From the NCBI RefSeq assembly GCF_000818175.1, contig NZ_JTIY01000002.1:93272-142112 (forward strand): 48,841 nt of DNA. Reading direction: 5' to 3'. The position numbers and the translations under genes are program-made. Of the stretch, positions 8,087-16,623 are shown piece after piece; the stretch's first letter is position 1; each line of letters begins with the position of its first letter. A model generated the notes under the pieces. That model was not told the origin of the DNA and did no database searches. It worked only from the letters and a program-made list of their open reading frames with translations. This DNA is from Streptomyces sp. AcH 505. Lineage in GTDB: Bacteria; Actinomycetota; Actinomycetes; Streptomycetales; Streptomycetaceae.

Positions 8087-9441
8087 CGTCCGGCCTCCTC
8101 TTCCGTGTCGTCAGCATCCGTGTCGCTGTCGGCGCCGGGCAGCGCGCCGTGCAGGGTCAGCCGGGCCGCGCGGCGGCCCGAGGCGTCGGAGACTTCCAGC
8201 CGCCAGCCGCCGACCTCGACCTCGTCTCCCTCGGCGGGGATCCGGCCCAGCTCGGCCGCGACGAAACCGGCCAGCGTCTCGTACGGCCCCTCGGGCACCC
8301 GCAGCCCGATCTTCTCCAGCTGGTCGGCGCGTGCGGCGCCGTCCGCCGACCACAGCGGCCGGCCCTCGGCGTCCTCACCGACCGGGGCCAGATCCGGGGT
8401 CTCGTGCGGGTCGTGCTCGTCGCGCACCTCGCCGACGACCTCCTCGACGATGTCCTCCAGCGTCACCACACCGGCGGTGCCGCCGTACTCGTCGATGACG
8501 ACCGCCATCGTGGAACGTCCGGAGAGCCGGTCGAGCAGCTTGTCCACGGTCAGTGTCTCCGGGACGAGCAGCGGCTCCCGCAGCAGCTCCCTGACGGGGT
8601 GCCGGACCCTGCGCTCGGCCGGCACCGCGAGCACGTCCTTGATGTGCGCGATGCCCACGACCGTGTCCAGATTGCCCCGGTAGACGGGGAAGCGGGAAAG
8701 ACCGGTGGCCCGGGTCGCGTTGGCCACGTCCTCGGCCGTCGCCTGTACGTCCAGCGCCATGACCTGGACGCGCGGCGTCATCACGTTCTCCGTGGTGAGC
8801 GCCGCCAGACTCAGGGTCCGTACGAACAGCTCGGCGGTGTCCGCCTCCAGCGCGCCCTCCTTCGCCGAGTGCCGGGCCAGCGCGACCAGTTCCTGAGGTG
8901 ACCGGGCGGAGGCCAGCTCCTCGGTCGGCTCAAGACCCATGGCACGCACGATGCGGTTCGCCGTGTTGTTGAGATGCGCGATGAAGGGGCGGAAGACGGC
9001 GGTGAAGTGGCGCTGCGGCGTGGCGACGACCTTGGCGACGGCCAGCGGGGACGAGATCGCCCAGTTCTTGGGGACCAGCTCGCCGACGACCATCAGCACG
9101 ACGGTCGACAGGGCCGTACCGATGACCAGGGCGACCGAGGACGCCACGGACTCCGACAGGCCGGTCGCCTCGACCGGCCCCCGGATCAGCTTGGAGACGG
9201 ACGGCTCGGCGAGCATACCGACGACCAGATTGGTGACGGTGATGCCGAGCTGCGCCCCGGAGAGCTGGAAGGTGAGGCTCTGTACGGCCTTCAGCGCGCC
9301 GGCGGCGCCCCGTTCGCCGCGCTCGGCGGCCCGTTCCAGATCACCCCGCTCGACGGTGGTGAGCGAGAACTCGGCGGCGACGAACGCTCCGCAGAGCAGC
9401 GCGAGCAGCACGGCCAGGATGAGCAGAAGCACTTCGGTCAT
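8083..9441 (-). CDS. CNNM/CBS-domain membrane protein with CorC_HlyC domain
   Basis: 452 residues. A CNNM transmembrane domain (1-190; LGITVTNLVVGMLAEP, GELVPKNWAIS) is followed by paired CBS domains (about 210-340; PRVQVMALD, FPVYRGNLDTVVGIAHIKD, GTAGVVTLEDIVEEVVG). A C-terminal CorC_HlyC transporter-associated domain (about 350-435) ends the protein, with an acidic tail (DSDTDADDTEEE). It is first in a coupled pair with the gene at 7073. The two probably work together, perhaps as a hetero-oligomer in divalent-cation homeostasis; that part is inference. Confidence 0.94.
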   Translation of the reverse strand: MTEVLLLILAVLLALLCGAFVAAEFSLTTVERGDLERAAERGERGAAGALKAVQSLTFQLSGAQLGITVTNLVVGMLAEPSVSKLIRGPVEATGLSESVASSVALVIGTALSTVVLMVVGELVPKNWAISSPLAVAKVVATPQRHFTAVFRPFIAHLNNTANRIVRAMGLEPTEELASARSPQELVALARHSAKEGALEADTAELFVRTLSLAALTTENVMTPRVQVMALDVQATAEDVANATRATGLSRFPVYRGNLDTVVGIAHIKDVLAVPAERRVRHPVRELLREPLLVPETLTVDKLLDRLSGRSTMAVVIDEYGGTAGVVTLEDIVEEVVGEVRDEHDPHETPDLAPVGEDAEGRPLWSADGAARADQLEKIGLRVPEGPYETLAGFVAAELGRIPAEGDEVEVGGWRLEVSDASGRRAARLTLHGALPGADSDTDADDTEEEAGR

Positions 9442-9587
9442 CGGTTCACCTCCGTCACATGATCGGTCAGCTGGCGGAGGGCTGCGCGGTGTCTGCTGAT
9501 ACTGGGAGGCTCGCCCATGAGCGGACGTTCACACCTTTCGGTTGTACGGAACAACGAACCCCCATGGTAAAGGATCGGCAAAATGGC

Positions 9588-10010
9588 TTACCGCAGGGGC
9601 TTCACCCAGCGCCGCCAATGATCCTCGCGGTGGTACCCGGCCGACGCCCAGGCCCGCCGCGCCCGCGTGTTGTCCTCCAGCACCATCGCGTCCACCCGTC
9701 GCCCGCCGATGGCGGCGAACCGCTGCTCGGCGGCGTCCAGCAGCGCCGTGGCGACACCTCGTCTGCGCTGCTCCGGATGGACGGCCAGCCGATAGGCGGA
9801 GCACCGCCAGCCGTCGAACCCGGCGATGACGGTCCCGACGAGCCGGCCGTCGCGCTCGGCGAGCAGCAGGGCCTCGGGGTCGCGCGTGACGAGCCGGGTC
9901 ATCCCGTCGTGGTCGTCGCTGATGCTGGTGCCCTCGGCGGCCAGCCGCCAGAAGGACAGCACGGCGTCGATGTCGGCGAGTCGGGCACAGCGGATCTGGA
10001 GGTCACTCAT
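9588..10010 (-). CDS. GNAT-family N-acetyltransferase
   Basis: 140 residues from the ATG at 10010 (MSDLQIRCARLAD). The acetyl-CoA pyrophosphate-binding motif A is AVHPEQRRRGVATALLDAAE, matching the V-x4-Q/R-x-x-G-x-G/A consensus. The preceding strand is VGTVIAGFDGWRCSAYRLAV, and the C-terminal NTRARRAWASAGY is the usual GNAT helix. An ATG four codons upstream (10022) is possible but has a poorer context. Substrate is unknown. Confidence 0.9.
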   Translation of the reverse strand: MSDLQIRCARLADIDAVLSFWRLAAEGTSISDDHDGMTRLVTRDPEALLLAERDGRLVGTVIAGFDGWRCSAYRLAVHPEQRRRGVATALLDAAEQRFAAIGGRRVDAMVLEDNTRARRAWASAGYHREDHWRRWVKPLR

Positions 10011-10069
10011 GCCCCGAGCCAAGCAGAGCGGCGACCGGCGAGGCGAGCGGATTCCGGGTGCGGGCGCGG

Positions 10070-10417
10070 TCAGGCCGGGGTGACGAAACAGAACTCGTTG
10101 CCCTCCGGGTCGCGCAGCACCTGGAAGCTGCCCGGCGTGTCGGAGACGATCCCGCCGACCTGTTCGGCCCCGAGCCGGACCGCCTCGGCCGTCGCGGCCG
10201 GGATGTCGTCGGCCAGCAGGTCCAGATGGAGGCGGTTCTTGCCGGTCTTGCCCTCCGGAACCCGCTGGAAGGCGATCCGGGTGAACTCCGGCGGGTCGAT
10301 GTACGCCCAGTCGGCGCTCCGCCCGGTCGGCTCACCGCCGAGGAGAGCGGCCCAGAACCGGGCCAGCTCCAGCGGCTTCTCACAGTCGAAGACGATCTCG
10401 TCGATACGTACGCGCAT
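10070..10417 (-). CDS. VOC-superfamily protein (glyoxalase/bleomycin-resistance fold)
   Basis: 115 residues, starting MRVRIDEIVFDCEKPLELAR. The paired beta-alpha-beta-beta-beta pattern is visible: FWAALLGGEPTGR, RLHLDLLADD, GSFQVLRDPEGNEFC. His in LHLDL and the Glu of DPEGNEF are typical metal-ligand positions in the family. It lies 10 bp after the bioD stop codon on the same strand and may be a tail gene of the biotin operon. Function cannot be read from sequence; many family members are unassigned. Confidence 0.88.
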   Translation of the reverse strand: MRVRIDEIVFDCEKPLELARFWAALLGGEPTGRSADWAYIDPPEFTRIAFQRVPEGKTGKNRLHLDLLADDIPAATAEAVRLGAEQVGGIVSDTPGSFQVLRDPEGNEFCFVTPA

Positions 10418-10427
10418 GCGGGGCAGC

Positions 10428-11147
10428 CTATGGCGCGGCGAACCCCGCGCCGAACGCCGTCGCGTCCCACTCCCCGGCCAGCTCCGGCGCCAGCCATCGC
10501 ACCGCCTCCGCGCGGAACCGTTCCGGGGGCAGGGCTCCCGCGCCCGCCGGTACCGCGCCCAGCAGCGGGGCGCCTGCCATGTCCGGCAGGTCCGCCAGGT
10601 TGCAGCGCGCCGCCAGGTCCGGCGCGGCCGGCCAGCTGCCGATGACCACGCCGAGCGGGCGCACGTCACGCGCCCGCAGCGCCTCGGTCGTCAGCGCCGT
10701 CGCGTTGAGCGTGCCGAGCCCCGCCGGCGCCACGACCAGGACGGGCGCGCCGAGTAGCCGGGCAGCGTCCGCCAGGGTGCCGCCGTGTTCGTCGAACCGT
10801 ACGAGCAGGCCGCCGGCCCCCTCGACCAGCACCAGATCGTGCTCGGCGGCCAGCTTCTCCGCGGCGACGGCCACCTCGTCGGGGCGTACCGGTGTCATGC
10901 CCGCCCGCCGGGCGGCCGTCGCCGGTGCCAACGGCTCGGGGAAGCGGGCCAGTTCCACCGGCGTGACCGGACCGGCCAGCCGGGCAGCCTCGGCGGCGTC
11001 GCCGGGTTCACCGGGCTCCAGACCCGTCTGGGCCGGTTTCAGTACGGCGACCGTCCGGCCGCGCGCGAGCGCGGCAGCCGCCAGCGCCGCCGTGACGACG
11101 GTCTTGCCGATCTCCGTCCCGGTACCCGTGACGATCAGAATGCCCAT
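10428..11147 (-). CDS. bioD: ATP-dependent dethiobiotin synthetase
   Basis: 239 residues from the ATG at 11147 ([20 protein letters not shown]). It closes the ureido ring of dethiobiotin from DAPA, CO2 and ATP, the third step of biotin synthesis. The P-loop is GTGTEIGKT (residues 8-16), the BioD hallmark; LKPAQTG carries the conserved Lys and VEGAGGLLV is the second signature. It starts 1 bp after the bioA stop codon. Length matches the family. Confidence 0.96.
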   Translation of the reverse strand: MGILIVTGTGTEIGKTVVTAALAAAALARGRTVAVLKPAQTGLEPGEPGDAAEAARLAGPVTPVELARFPEPLAPATAARRAGMTPVRPDEVAVAAEKLAAEHDLVLVEGAGGLLVRFDEHGGTLADAARLLGAPVLVVAPAGLGTLNATALTTEALRARDVRPLGVVIGSWPAAPDLAARCNLADLPDMAGAPLLGAVPAGAGALPPERFRAEAVRWLAPELAGEWDATAFGAGFAAP

Positions 11148-11148
11148 G

Positions 11149-12438
11149 TCAGCCCTCCCGCGCCGCGGCCGACGCCGCACGGCAGATCCGTGCGATGTCG
11201 TCGTCACCCGTCACATACGGCGGCATCGTGTAGACGAGGTCGCGGAACGGCCGCAGCCACACGCCTTCGCGCACCGCGGCGCGGGTCGCCGCCGCCATGT
11301 CCACGTCGTGGTCGAGCTGGATCACCCCGATGGCGCCCAGCACCCGAACGTCACGCACGCCCGGCAGCTCCGCCGCCTCCGCGAGCCCCTCGCGCAGGCC
11401 CGTGCCGATCCGCTCCACCTCCTTGACCCAGTCCTGCCCGAGCAGCAGGTCGATGGAGGCGCAGGCCACGGCAGCGGCCAGCGGATTGCCCATGAAGGTC
11501 GGCCCGTGCGCCAGTACGGGGACCTCGCCCCGCGCGATGCCCTCGGCGACCCTCGCCGTGCACAGCGTCGCCGCCATCGTCAGGTAGCCGCCCGTGAGGG
11601 CCTTGCCCACACACATCACATCGGGCGAGACACCGGCCTGGCCGGCGGCGAACAGCGTGCCCGTACGGCCGAAACCCGTCGCGATCTCGTCGAGGATCAG
11701 CAGCACGTCGTGTTCGTCGCACGCCTCCCGCAACACCCGCAGATACGCGGGGGAGTGGAAGCGCATCCCGCCCGCGCCCTGCACCACCGGCTCCACGATC
11801 ACCGCCGCCAGTTCGTCCGCGTGCTCGGCGATCAGCGCGCGCAGCCCGTCCGCGTACGTCTCGTCGTACTCGACCGGCGGCACCCCCGCGAACACCTGCC
11901 GGGGCAGGACGCCCGACCACAGCTCGTGCATCCCGCCGTCCGGGTCGCAGACCGACATCGGCTGCCAGGTGTCGCCGTGGTAGCCGCCACGCCAGGTCAG
12001 CAGCCGCTGCTTGGCGGGTCTGCCGACGGAACGCCAGTACTGCAGACACATCTTGACGGCGACCTCGACGGAGACCGAGCCCGAGTCGGCGAGAAACACA
12101 TGCCGCAGTGGCTCGGGCGTCATGTCGACCAGCTTCGTGGCGAGTCGTACGGCGGGCTCATGGGTGAGGCCGCCGAACATCACATGGCTCATCCGGTCGA
12201 GCTGGCCGCGCGCCGCCTCGTTGAGCACCGGGTGGTTGTAGCCGTGGATCGCCGACCACCAGGACGCCATCCCGTCGACCAACTCGCGCTGCCCGTGCGC
12301 CGGTTCGGCGAGCCGTAGCCGGACGCCGGACGCGGACTCCACGACCAGCGGATCCGTACGGCCCGGCATCGGGCCGTACGGGTGCCAGACGTGCGCCCGG
12401 TCGAGCGCCAGCAGTTCGGCCGGGGCGAGATCAGGCAT
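11149..12438 (-). CDS. bioA: Adenosylmethionine-8-amino-7-oxononanoate aminotransferase
   Basis: 429 residues from the ATG at 12438 ([20 protein letters not shown]). It is a PLP enzyme that transaminates KAPA to [18 protein letters not shown] is the BioA-specific substrate region, [15 protein letters not shown] the PLP phosphate site, [14 protein letters not shown] the PLP-ring Asp motif, and Lys279 in [10 protein letters not shown] the Schiff-base lysine. The start overlaps the bioB stop codon by 8 bp, implying translational coupling. An ATG nine codons upstream is in frame but lies inside bioB and is less likely. Confidence 0.96.
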   Translation of the reverse strand: MPDLAPAELLALDRAHVWHPYGPMPGRTDPLVVESASGVRLRLAEPAHGQRELVDGMASWWSAIHGYNHPVLNEAARGQLDRMSHVMFGGLTHEPAVRLATKLVDMTPEPLRHVFLADSGSVSVEVAVKMCLQYWRSVGRPAKQRLLTWRGGYHGDTWQPMSVCDPDGGMHELWSGVLPRQVFAGVPPVEYDETYADGLRALIAEHADELAAVIVEPVVQGAGGMRFHSPAYLRVLREACDEHDVLLILDEIATGFGRTGTLFAAGQAGVSPDVMCVGKALTGGYLTMAATLCTARVAEGIARGEVPVLAHGPTFMGNPLAAAVACASIDLLLGQDWVKEVERIGTGLREGLAEAAELPGVRDVRVLGAIGVIQLDHDVDMAAATRAAVREGVWLRPFRDLVYTMPPYVTGDDDIARICRAASAAAREG

Positions 12439-13567
12439 TGGGCGCGAGGTCCGTACCGGCTCCACGGCGGCGCACCGAGACCAGGTCCTTGCGCGCGGGT
12501 GCCGGTGCCGCGTCGGCCAGGGGCTCGTCGGCCACGGCGGCGACAGGCGCCGCGCAACCGCCCGCCCGGTGCTCCGGCAGGGTCGTCGTCTCCGCGCCCT
12601 CCACCTCGAAACCGGCGTCGGCGATCATCTCCAGGTCGGCCTTGCCCTCCTGGCCCTCGGTGGTCAGATAGTCGCCGAGGAAGATCGAGTTGACCAGGTG
12701 CAGCGCGAGCGGCTGCATCGAACGCAGCTGCACCTCACGGCCGCCGGCCAGCCTGACCTCGACATCGGGGCAGATGAACCGGGTCATGGCGAGGATGCGC
12801 AGGCAGCGCTGCGGGGTCAGGTTCCACTCGGCGGCGAGCGGCGTGCCCTCCACCGGGATGAGGAAGTTGACCGGCACCGAGTCCGGGTCCAGCGCGCGCA
12901 GCGAGAAGACGACATCCACCAGGTCGGCGTCGCTCTCGCCCATGCCGGCGATCAGCCCGGAGCAGGCGGACAGCCCGGCCGCCTGGGCGTGCCGCACCGT
13001 CTCGACCCGGTCGGCGTAGGTGTGCGTGGTCGTGATGTCCCCGTACGTCCCCTCGGACGTGTTGAGGTTGTGGTTGTACGCGTCGGCGCCCGCGGCCCGC
13101 AGCCGCTCGCCCTGGCCCTCCGAGAGCAGCCCGAGGCACGCGCAGACCTCGACGCCCTCGTTCTCTTCCTTGATGGCCTTGATCGTGCCCGAGACCCGCT
13201 CCACGTCACGGTCGGTCGGACCGCGGCCGCTCGCGACCAGACAGACCCGCTTGGCGCCGCCCGCCACCCCGGCGGCAGCCGCCTTCGACGCCTCTTCCGG
13301 CTTCAGCCAGGTGTACTTGAGGATCTCGGCGGTCGAGCCGAGCCGCTGCGAGCAGTACGAGCAGTCCTCCGGGCACAGACCGGACTTGAGATTGACCAGA
13401 TAGTTGAGTTTCACCCGCCGCCCGAACCACTGGCGGCGCACCTTGCCCGCGGCAGCGACCACCTCCAGCAGGTCGTCGTCGGAGGTCGCCAGCACGGCGA
13501 GCGCTTCTTCGCGGGTCGGCGGCTCGCGCCGCAGGCCCTTCTCCACCAGCGTGTTCAGCAGGTCCAT
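12431..13567 (-). CDS. bioB: Biotin synthase (radical SAM)
   Basis: 378 residues. It inserts sulphur into dethiobiotin. The radical-SAM cluster motif is CPEDCSYC (Cys65, Cys69, Cys72), and [22 protein letters not shown] and [13 protein letters not shown] are conserved BioB blocks. The C-terminal 50 residues (after FEVEGAETT) are an Ala/Pro-rich extension beyond the catalytic barrel. It is the first gene of bioBAD and is divergent from bioF across 156 bp of inverted repeats. Its Shine-Dalgarno is weak. Confidence 0.97.
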   Translation of the reverse strand: MDLLNTLVEKGLRREPPTREEALAVLATSDDDLLEVVAAAGKVRRQWFGRRVKLNYLVNLKSGLCPEDCSYCSQRLGSTAEILKYTWLKPEEASKAAAAGVAGGAKRVCLVASGRGPTDRDVERVSGTIKAIKEENEGVEVCACLGLLSEGQGERLRAAGADAYNHNLNTSEGTYGDITTTHTYADRVETVRHAQAAGLSACSGLIAGMGESDADLVDVVFSLRALDPDSVPVNFLIPVEGTPLAAEWNLTPQRCLRILAMTRFICPDVEVRLAGGREVQLRSMQPLALHLVNSIFLGDYLTTEGQEGKADLEMIADAGFEVEGAETTTLPEHRAGGCAAPVAAVADEPLADAAPAPARKDLVSVRRRGAGTDLAPNA

Positions 13568-13591
13568 AGGGCCGATCTTCGCCTACGTCCG

Positions 13592-13653
13592 CACCCTGAT
13601 GCCAGGGTGGAATCTGACAACTCCGCCACTTCGAAGTGTGGGTATGGCCACAC
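13592..13653. promoter_or_regulatory. Inverted-repeat cluster in the bioB/bioF divergent promoter
   Basis: Three inverted repeats sit together. CACCCTG-ATGC-CAGGGTG lies at 13592-13609, a perfect 12-bp palindrome CACTTCGAAGTG at 13627-13638, and GTGTGG-N6-CCACAC at 13636-13653. CACCCTG recurs at 13651-13657. Such density in a 156-bp divergent promoter suggests an operator controlling biotin synthesis. It does not look like the TGAAC-N3-GTTCA class I associate with BioQ. The regulator is not encoded in this window. Confidence 0.5.
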
Positions 13654-13691
13654 CCTGTCCTGGTCCGGCCGGGTTTAGGGTCTGTGCGCAG

Positions 13692-13715
13692 CCTACAAAA
13701 GGACCTACAGAAGGA
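13692..13715 (+). repeat. Tandem 12-bp duplication doubling the bioF Shine-Dalgarno
   Basis: CCTACAAAAGGA (13692-13703) is followed directly by CCTACAGAAGGA (13704-13715), one mismatch in 12. Each copy carries AAGGA. The second is spaced 8 nt from the bioF ATG (13724) and is the functional ribosome site; the first is 20 nt away. Confidence 0.8.
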
Positions 13716-13723
13716 CCGGACCC

Positions 13724-14866
13724 ATGGAGCAGGACCCGTTCGACTGGACCGGCGAAGCGGCGCGCGCCCGCGAGACGTCGGGCCTGGTCCGTACGCTCCG
13801 GCCGCGGCCGGCCGATTCCCCGCTGCTGGACCTCGCGAGCAACGACTATCTGGGCCTCGCCCGGCATCCCGTCACCACCGGCGCGGCCGCCGAAGCGGCC
13901 CGCCGCTGGGGCGCGGGCGCCACCGGCTCACGGCTGGTGACCGGCAGCACCGAACTGCACGCCGAACTGGAGGCCGAACTGGCCGCGTTCTGCGGATTCG
14001 AGGCGGCGCTCGTCCTGTCGTCCGGTTACGCCGCCAACCTCGCCGCGCTCACGGCGCTGACCGCGCGCGGCTCGCTGCTGGTGTCCGACGCGGGCAACCA
14101 CGCCTCGATCGTGGACGGCTGCCGGCTCTCCCGCGCGGAGACCGTCGTCGTCCCGCACGCCGAGCCCGAAGCGGTACGCAAGACGCTGGAGGCCGAGCGC
14201 GGCAGGCGCGCGCTGGTGGTCAGCGACGGGGTGTTCTCGGTGGACGGCGACGCCGCTCCGCTGGGCGAGCTGGCCGGCGTCTGCCGAAACCTCGGGGCCG
14301 CGCTGGTGGTCGACGACGCGCACGGCTTCGGGGTGCTGGGCGCGGGCGGCAGGGGCGCGCTGGACGCGGCCGGTGTCGCGGGCGCGCCCGGGGTGGTCGC
14401 CACCCTCACACTGTCCAAGTCGCTCGGCAGCCAGGGCGGTGCGATCCTCGGCCCGGCCCGGGTCATCGACCATCTGGTCAACGCCGCCCGTACGTTCATC
14501 TTCGACACCGGCCTCGCGCCGGCGGCGGTCGGCGGCGCGCTGGCGAGCCTCCGGCTGCTGCGTGCGGAGCCGGCTCTGGCCGCCCGCGCCAGGGAGGTCG
14601 CGCGCACCCTGCACGGGCGGCTGACCGCCGAGGGCCTGACCGCCGTACGTCCGGACGCCGCCGTCGTCTCCGTACAGGCGCCGTCGCCCGAGGCGGCGTT
14701 CCGCTGGGCGGCGGACTGCCGGGCCGCCGGTGTCTCGGTCGGCTGCTTCCGGCCGCCCTCGGTGCCCGACGGCATCTCCCGCATCCGGCTCACCGGGCGT
14801 GCCGACCTGACGGAGCGTCAGATCGACACGGCGGTGCGGACGATCGTGTCGGTCGCCGCTCAGTAG
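13724..14866 (+). CDS. bioF: 8-amino-7-oxononanoate synthase
   Basis: 380 residues. It is a PLP enzyme of the alpha-oxoamine synthase family that condenses pimeloyl-thioester with L-alanine to give KAPA, the first ring-building step of biotin. DLASNDYLGLARHP (about 36-49) is the family N-terminal signature; DDAHGFGVLG (197-206) holds the PLP-contacting Asp and His; Lys232 in LSKSLGSQGG is the Schiff-base lysine. Its last 7 bp overlap the convergent DUF397 gene. No bioC/bioH pimeloyl genes are seen in the window. Confidence 0.96.
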   Translation: MEQDPFDWTGEAARARETSGLVRTLRPRPADSPLLDLASNDYLGLARHPVTTGAAAEAARRWGAGATGSRLVTGSTELHAELEAELAAFCGFEAALVLSSGYAANLAALTALTARGSLLVSDAGNHASIVDGCRLSRAETVVVPHAEPEAVRKTLEAERGRRALVVSDGVFSVDGDAAPLGELAGVCRNLGAALVVDDAHGFGVLGAGGRGALDAAGVAGAPGVVATLTLSKSLGSQGGAILGPARVIDHLVNAARTFIFDTGLAPAAVGGALASLRLLRAEPALAARAREVARTLHGRLTAEGLTAVRPDAAVVSVQAPSPEAAFRWAADCRAAGVSVGCFRPPSVPDGISRIRLTGRADLTERQIDTAVRTIVSVAAQ

Positions 14867-15066
14867 GCCACCACCTCCTCGCGCAGGGCCGACACGAAAC
14901 AGCTCCAGGCTTCGGCGGAGAAGGACAGATGCGGGCGGGTCACGTTCTTCGAATCACGAACGGCGAGTTCGCCCGCGCCTTTGCGGGCCGTCTCCACGCA
15001 GTTGTTCATCCCTACGCTGCGGCTGCTCCGCCGCCACGCTGTGGGGTGTGCGAGGTAAGCGGTCAT
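14860..15066 (-). CDS. DUF397 domain protein
   Basis: 68 residues covering nearly all of the DUF397 fold: WRRSSRSVG, NNCVETARKGAGELAVRDSKN and LSFSAEAWSCFVSALRE are the standard blocks. These small actinobacterial proteins occur next to HTH (Scr1/WhiJ-like, DUF5753) regulators, and in some cases act as their antagonists in a toxin-antitoxin-like or developmental circuit. It lies 8 bp after the HTH gene on the same strand, so they form an operon. The 3' end overlaps the bioF 3' end by 7 bp. Confidence 0.93.
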   Translation of the reverse strand: MTAYLAHPTAWRRSSRSVGMNNCVETARKGAGELAVRDSKNVTRPHLSFSAEAWSCFVSALREEVVAY

Positions 15067-15074
15067 GATGCTCC

Positions 15075-15929
15075 CTAAACGCCGTCACCGATCCCGGCGA
15101 TGAGATCCAGCGAATCCTCGGGCGAAAGGGCGTGCGCCTCCAACGTGCGGAACGCGGCGCAGTACGCCTCAAGGTCTTCTTCCCGCTCCAAATAAAGGCT
15201 ACTCGTCAAGTGGTCGAGAACGACCAAATCCAGATCAGTAATGTTCGGGAAAGAGAAGATTACGAAAGGCCCGGTGAGGCCGACATAGCCGCCGACGCTG
15301 AACGGCAGTACCTGTAGCCGGATGTGGGGGAGTGCGGCGAGTTTCCGCAAGGTCCACAACTGCTCGCGCATCACACCGGGCCCGCCCACCTCGCGCCGCA
15401 GGACCGCCTCGTCGAGCACCGCGTGCAGCGCCAGCGGATCCGGCGCGCGCAGCACCTCCTGGCGGGCGAGCCGCACCTCCACCAGGGAGTCGACCGTCGT
15501 GGCCGGCGGGCCGTCCAGCGCCGCCCGGGTCACCGCCCGTGCGTAGCCGGGCGTCTGCAACAGCCCCGGCACCACCGAGGTCTCCAGCGTGCGCGCCGTG
15601 CGGGCCTGCGACTCCAGGCTGATGAAGTCCCGGTACCGGGGCGGGATCACCCCGCCGTACGCCTGCCACCACCCCTGGCCGCCGCCCGCCGCGCTCGCCA
15701 AGGTGCCGAGCACCGAGCGCAGTCGGCTGTCGGTGACCCCCAACGCGTCCAGCAGCCTGGGCAGATCCGCTTCCTTCACCCCGCTGACGCCCGTCTCGAT
15801 CCGGCTCACCTTCGACTGGTGCCAGCCGAGCAGCCGCGCCGTCTCGTCGCTGGTGAGACCCGCCTCGCGGCGCAGTCTGCGTAACTCCTCGCCGAGTCTG
15901 CGGCGGCGTACCGCCGGACCGTTGCGCAT
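15075..15929 (-). CDS. Helix-turn-helix regulator with DUF5753 domain (WhiJ/Scr1-like)
   Basis: 284 residues from the ATG at 15929, preceded by a GGGGAG ribosome site. The XRE-type HTH is at about residues 10-60 (LGEELRRLRREAGLTSDETA then HQSKVSRIETG). The DUF5753 domain (about 90-275) includes SLESQARTARTLETSVVPGL and LPFSVGGYVGLTGPF. Many Streptomyces paralogues exist and some affect development. The stretch coding PNITDLDLVVLDHLTSSLYL (about 15180-15245) uses codons such as ATT, ACT, TTG, AGT, CTT and TAT and is clearly AT-richer than the rest. It is divergent from the ATPase at 16178. Confidence 0.93.
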   Translation of the reverse strand: MRNGPAVRRRRLGEELRRLRREAGLTSDETARLLGWHQSKVSRIETGVSGVKEADLPRLLDALGVTDSRLRSVLGTLASAAGGGQGWWQAYGGVIPPRYRDFISLESQARTARTLETSVVPGLLQTPGYARAVTRAALDGPPATTVDSLVEVRLARQEVLRAPDPLALHAVLDEAVLRREVGGPGVMREQLWTLRKLAALPHIRLQVLPFSVGGYVGLTGPFVIFSFPNITDLDLVVLDHLTSSLYLEREEDLEAYCAAFRTLEAHALSPEDSLDLIAGIGDGV

Positions 15930-16034
15930 GATCAACTCCCCTTCTCCGCCCCCGTTTCGGCCATATCGCGGAGAAGGTATCTTTCGGCCGCCCAAATACG
16001 CTCTCGCGTCGCAGAGTTCACCGCTTCGAGCGAC

Positions 16035-16050
16035 AGATATATGCATATCT
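16035..16050. promoter_or_regulatory. AT-rich palindrome in the HTH/ATPase divergent promoter
   Basis: AGATAT-ATGC-ATATCT is a perfect 6+4+6 inverted repeat. It stands out in GC-rich DNA and sits in the middle of the 248-bp gap 15930-16177 between the divergent HTH and ATPase genes. A candidate operator for the HTH protein (inference). Confidence 0.45.
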
Positions 16051-16177
16051 CGGTGGATTGGTCGGGGCGGAGGCACGATGAGTGACACTCTGACGTGGAG
16101 GACGGATCCGGAGCCCTCCGCGCAGTCAACCGTTCTGTGCCGGATATCGGATCCGGCGGGAAAGGGACAGCGTCGTC

Positions 16178-16609
16178 ATGGCAGACCATCAGGAAGCATC
16201 CGTCACCCTGCCGAGCGATCCGGTCTCGGTGCCGGCCGCTCGCAGATACGTCGCCGACGTCCTCGCCGAGTGGGGACTGCCCGGCGAGGCGGACACCGCC
16301 GAAACGGTCCGCCTGATCGTCTCGGAACTGGCGACCAACGCCGTCCAGCACACCTTCGGCCAGTCGCCCACCTTCACGGTGGACATCCGCCTCGAACGCC
16401 ACGAGCAGCTGCGGATCGGCGTCACGGACAGTCATCCCCGCTGGCCGCAGCGGCTGCCTGCGGCGGTCCAGCAGGACAACGGCCGGGGCATGGTCATCAT
16501 CCGCTGGCTCGCGGCCGAATGCGGCGGCCGGATGACCGTCGTGCCGACGGCGGAGGGCGGCAAGACGGTCTGGATCGCCCTGCCGTGGCCCGTCGTCGTG
16601 CAGACCTGA
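16178..16609 (+). CDS. RsbW-like ATP-binding protein (HATPase_c_2, anti-sigma-factor-like)
   Basis: 143 residues. The GHKL ATPase motifs are the N-box LIVSELATNAVQHTF (about 47-61), the G1-like VTDSHPRWP and the G2 box NGRGMVIIRWLA. This is the serine kinase/anti-sigma fold typified by RsbW and SpoIIAB, very numerous in Streptomyces. Its place beside a DUF5753 HTH gene and a DUF397 gene recreates the three-component layout known around whiJ-like loci. No sigma factor or STAS antagonist is adjacent, so its partner is unknown. AAAGGGA about 12 bp upstream serves as the ribosome site. Confidence 0.9.
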   Translation: MADHQEASVTLPSDPVSVPAARRYVADVLAEWGLPGEADTAETVRLIVSELATNAVQHTFGQSPTFTVDIRLERHEQLRIGVTDSHPRWPQRLPAAVQQDNGRGMVIIRWLAAECGGRMTVVPTAEGGKTVWIALPWPVVVQT

Positions 16610-16623
16610 GCACCGCCGCCGGT

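Noticed and set aside
13568-13723. A BioQ- or BirA-type operator
   Set aside because: The palindromes present do not match the consensus forms I know for these regulators, so I leave the regulator unnamed.
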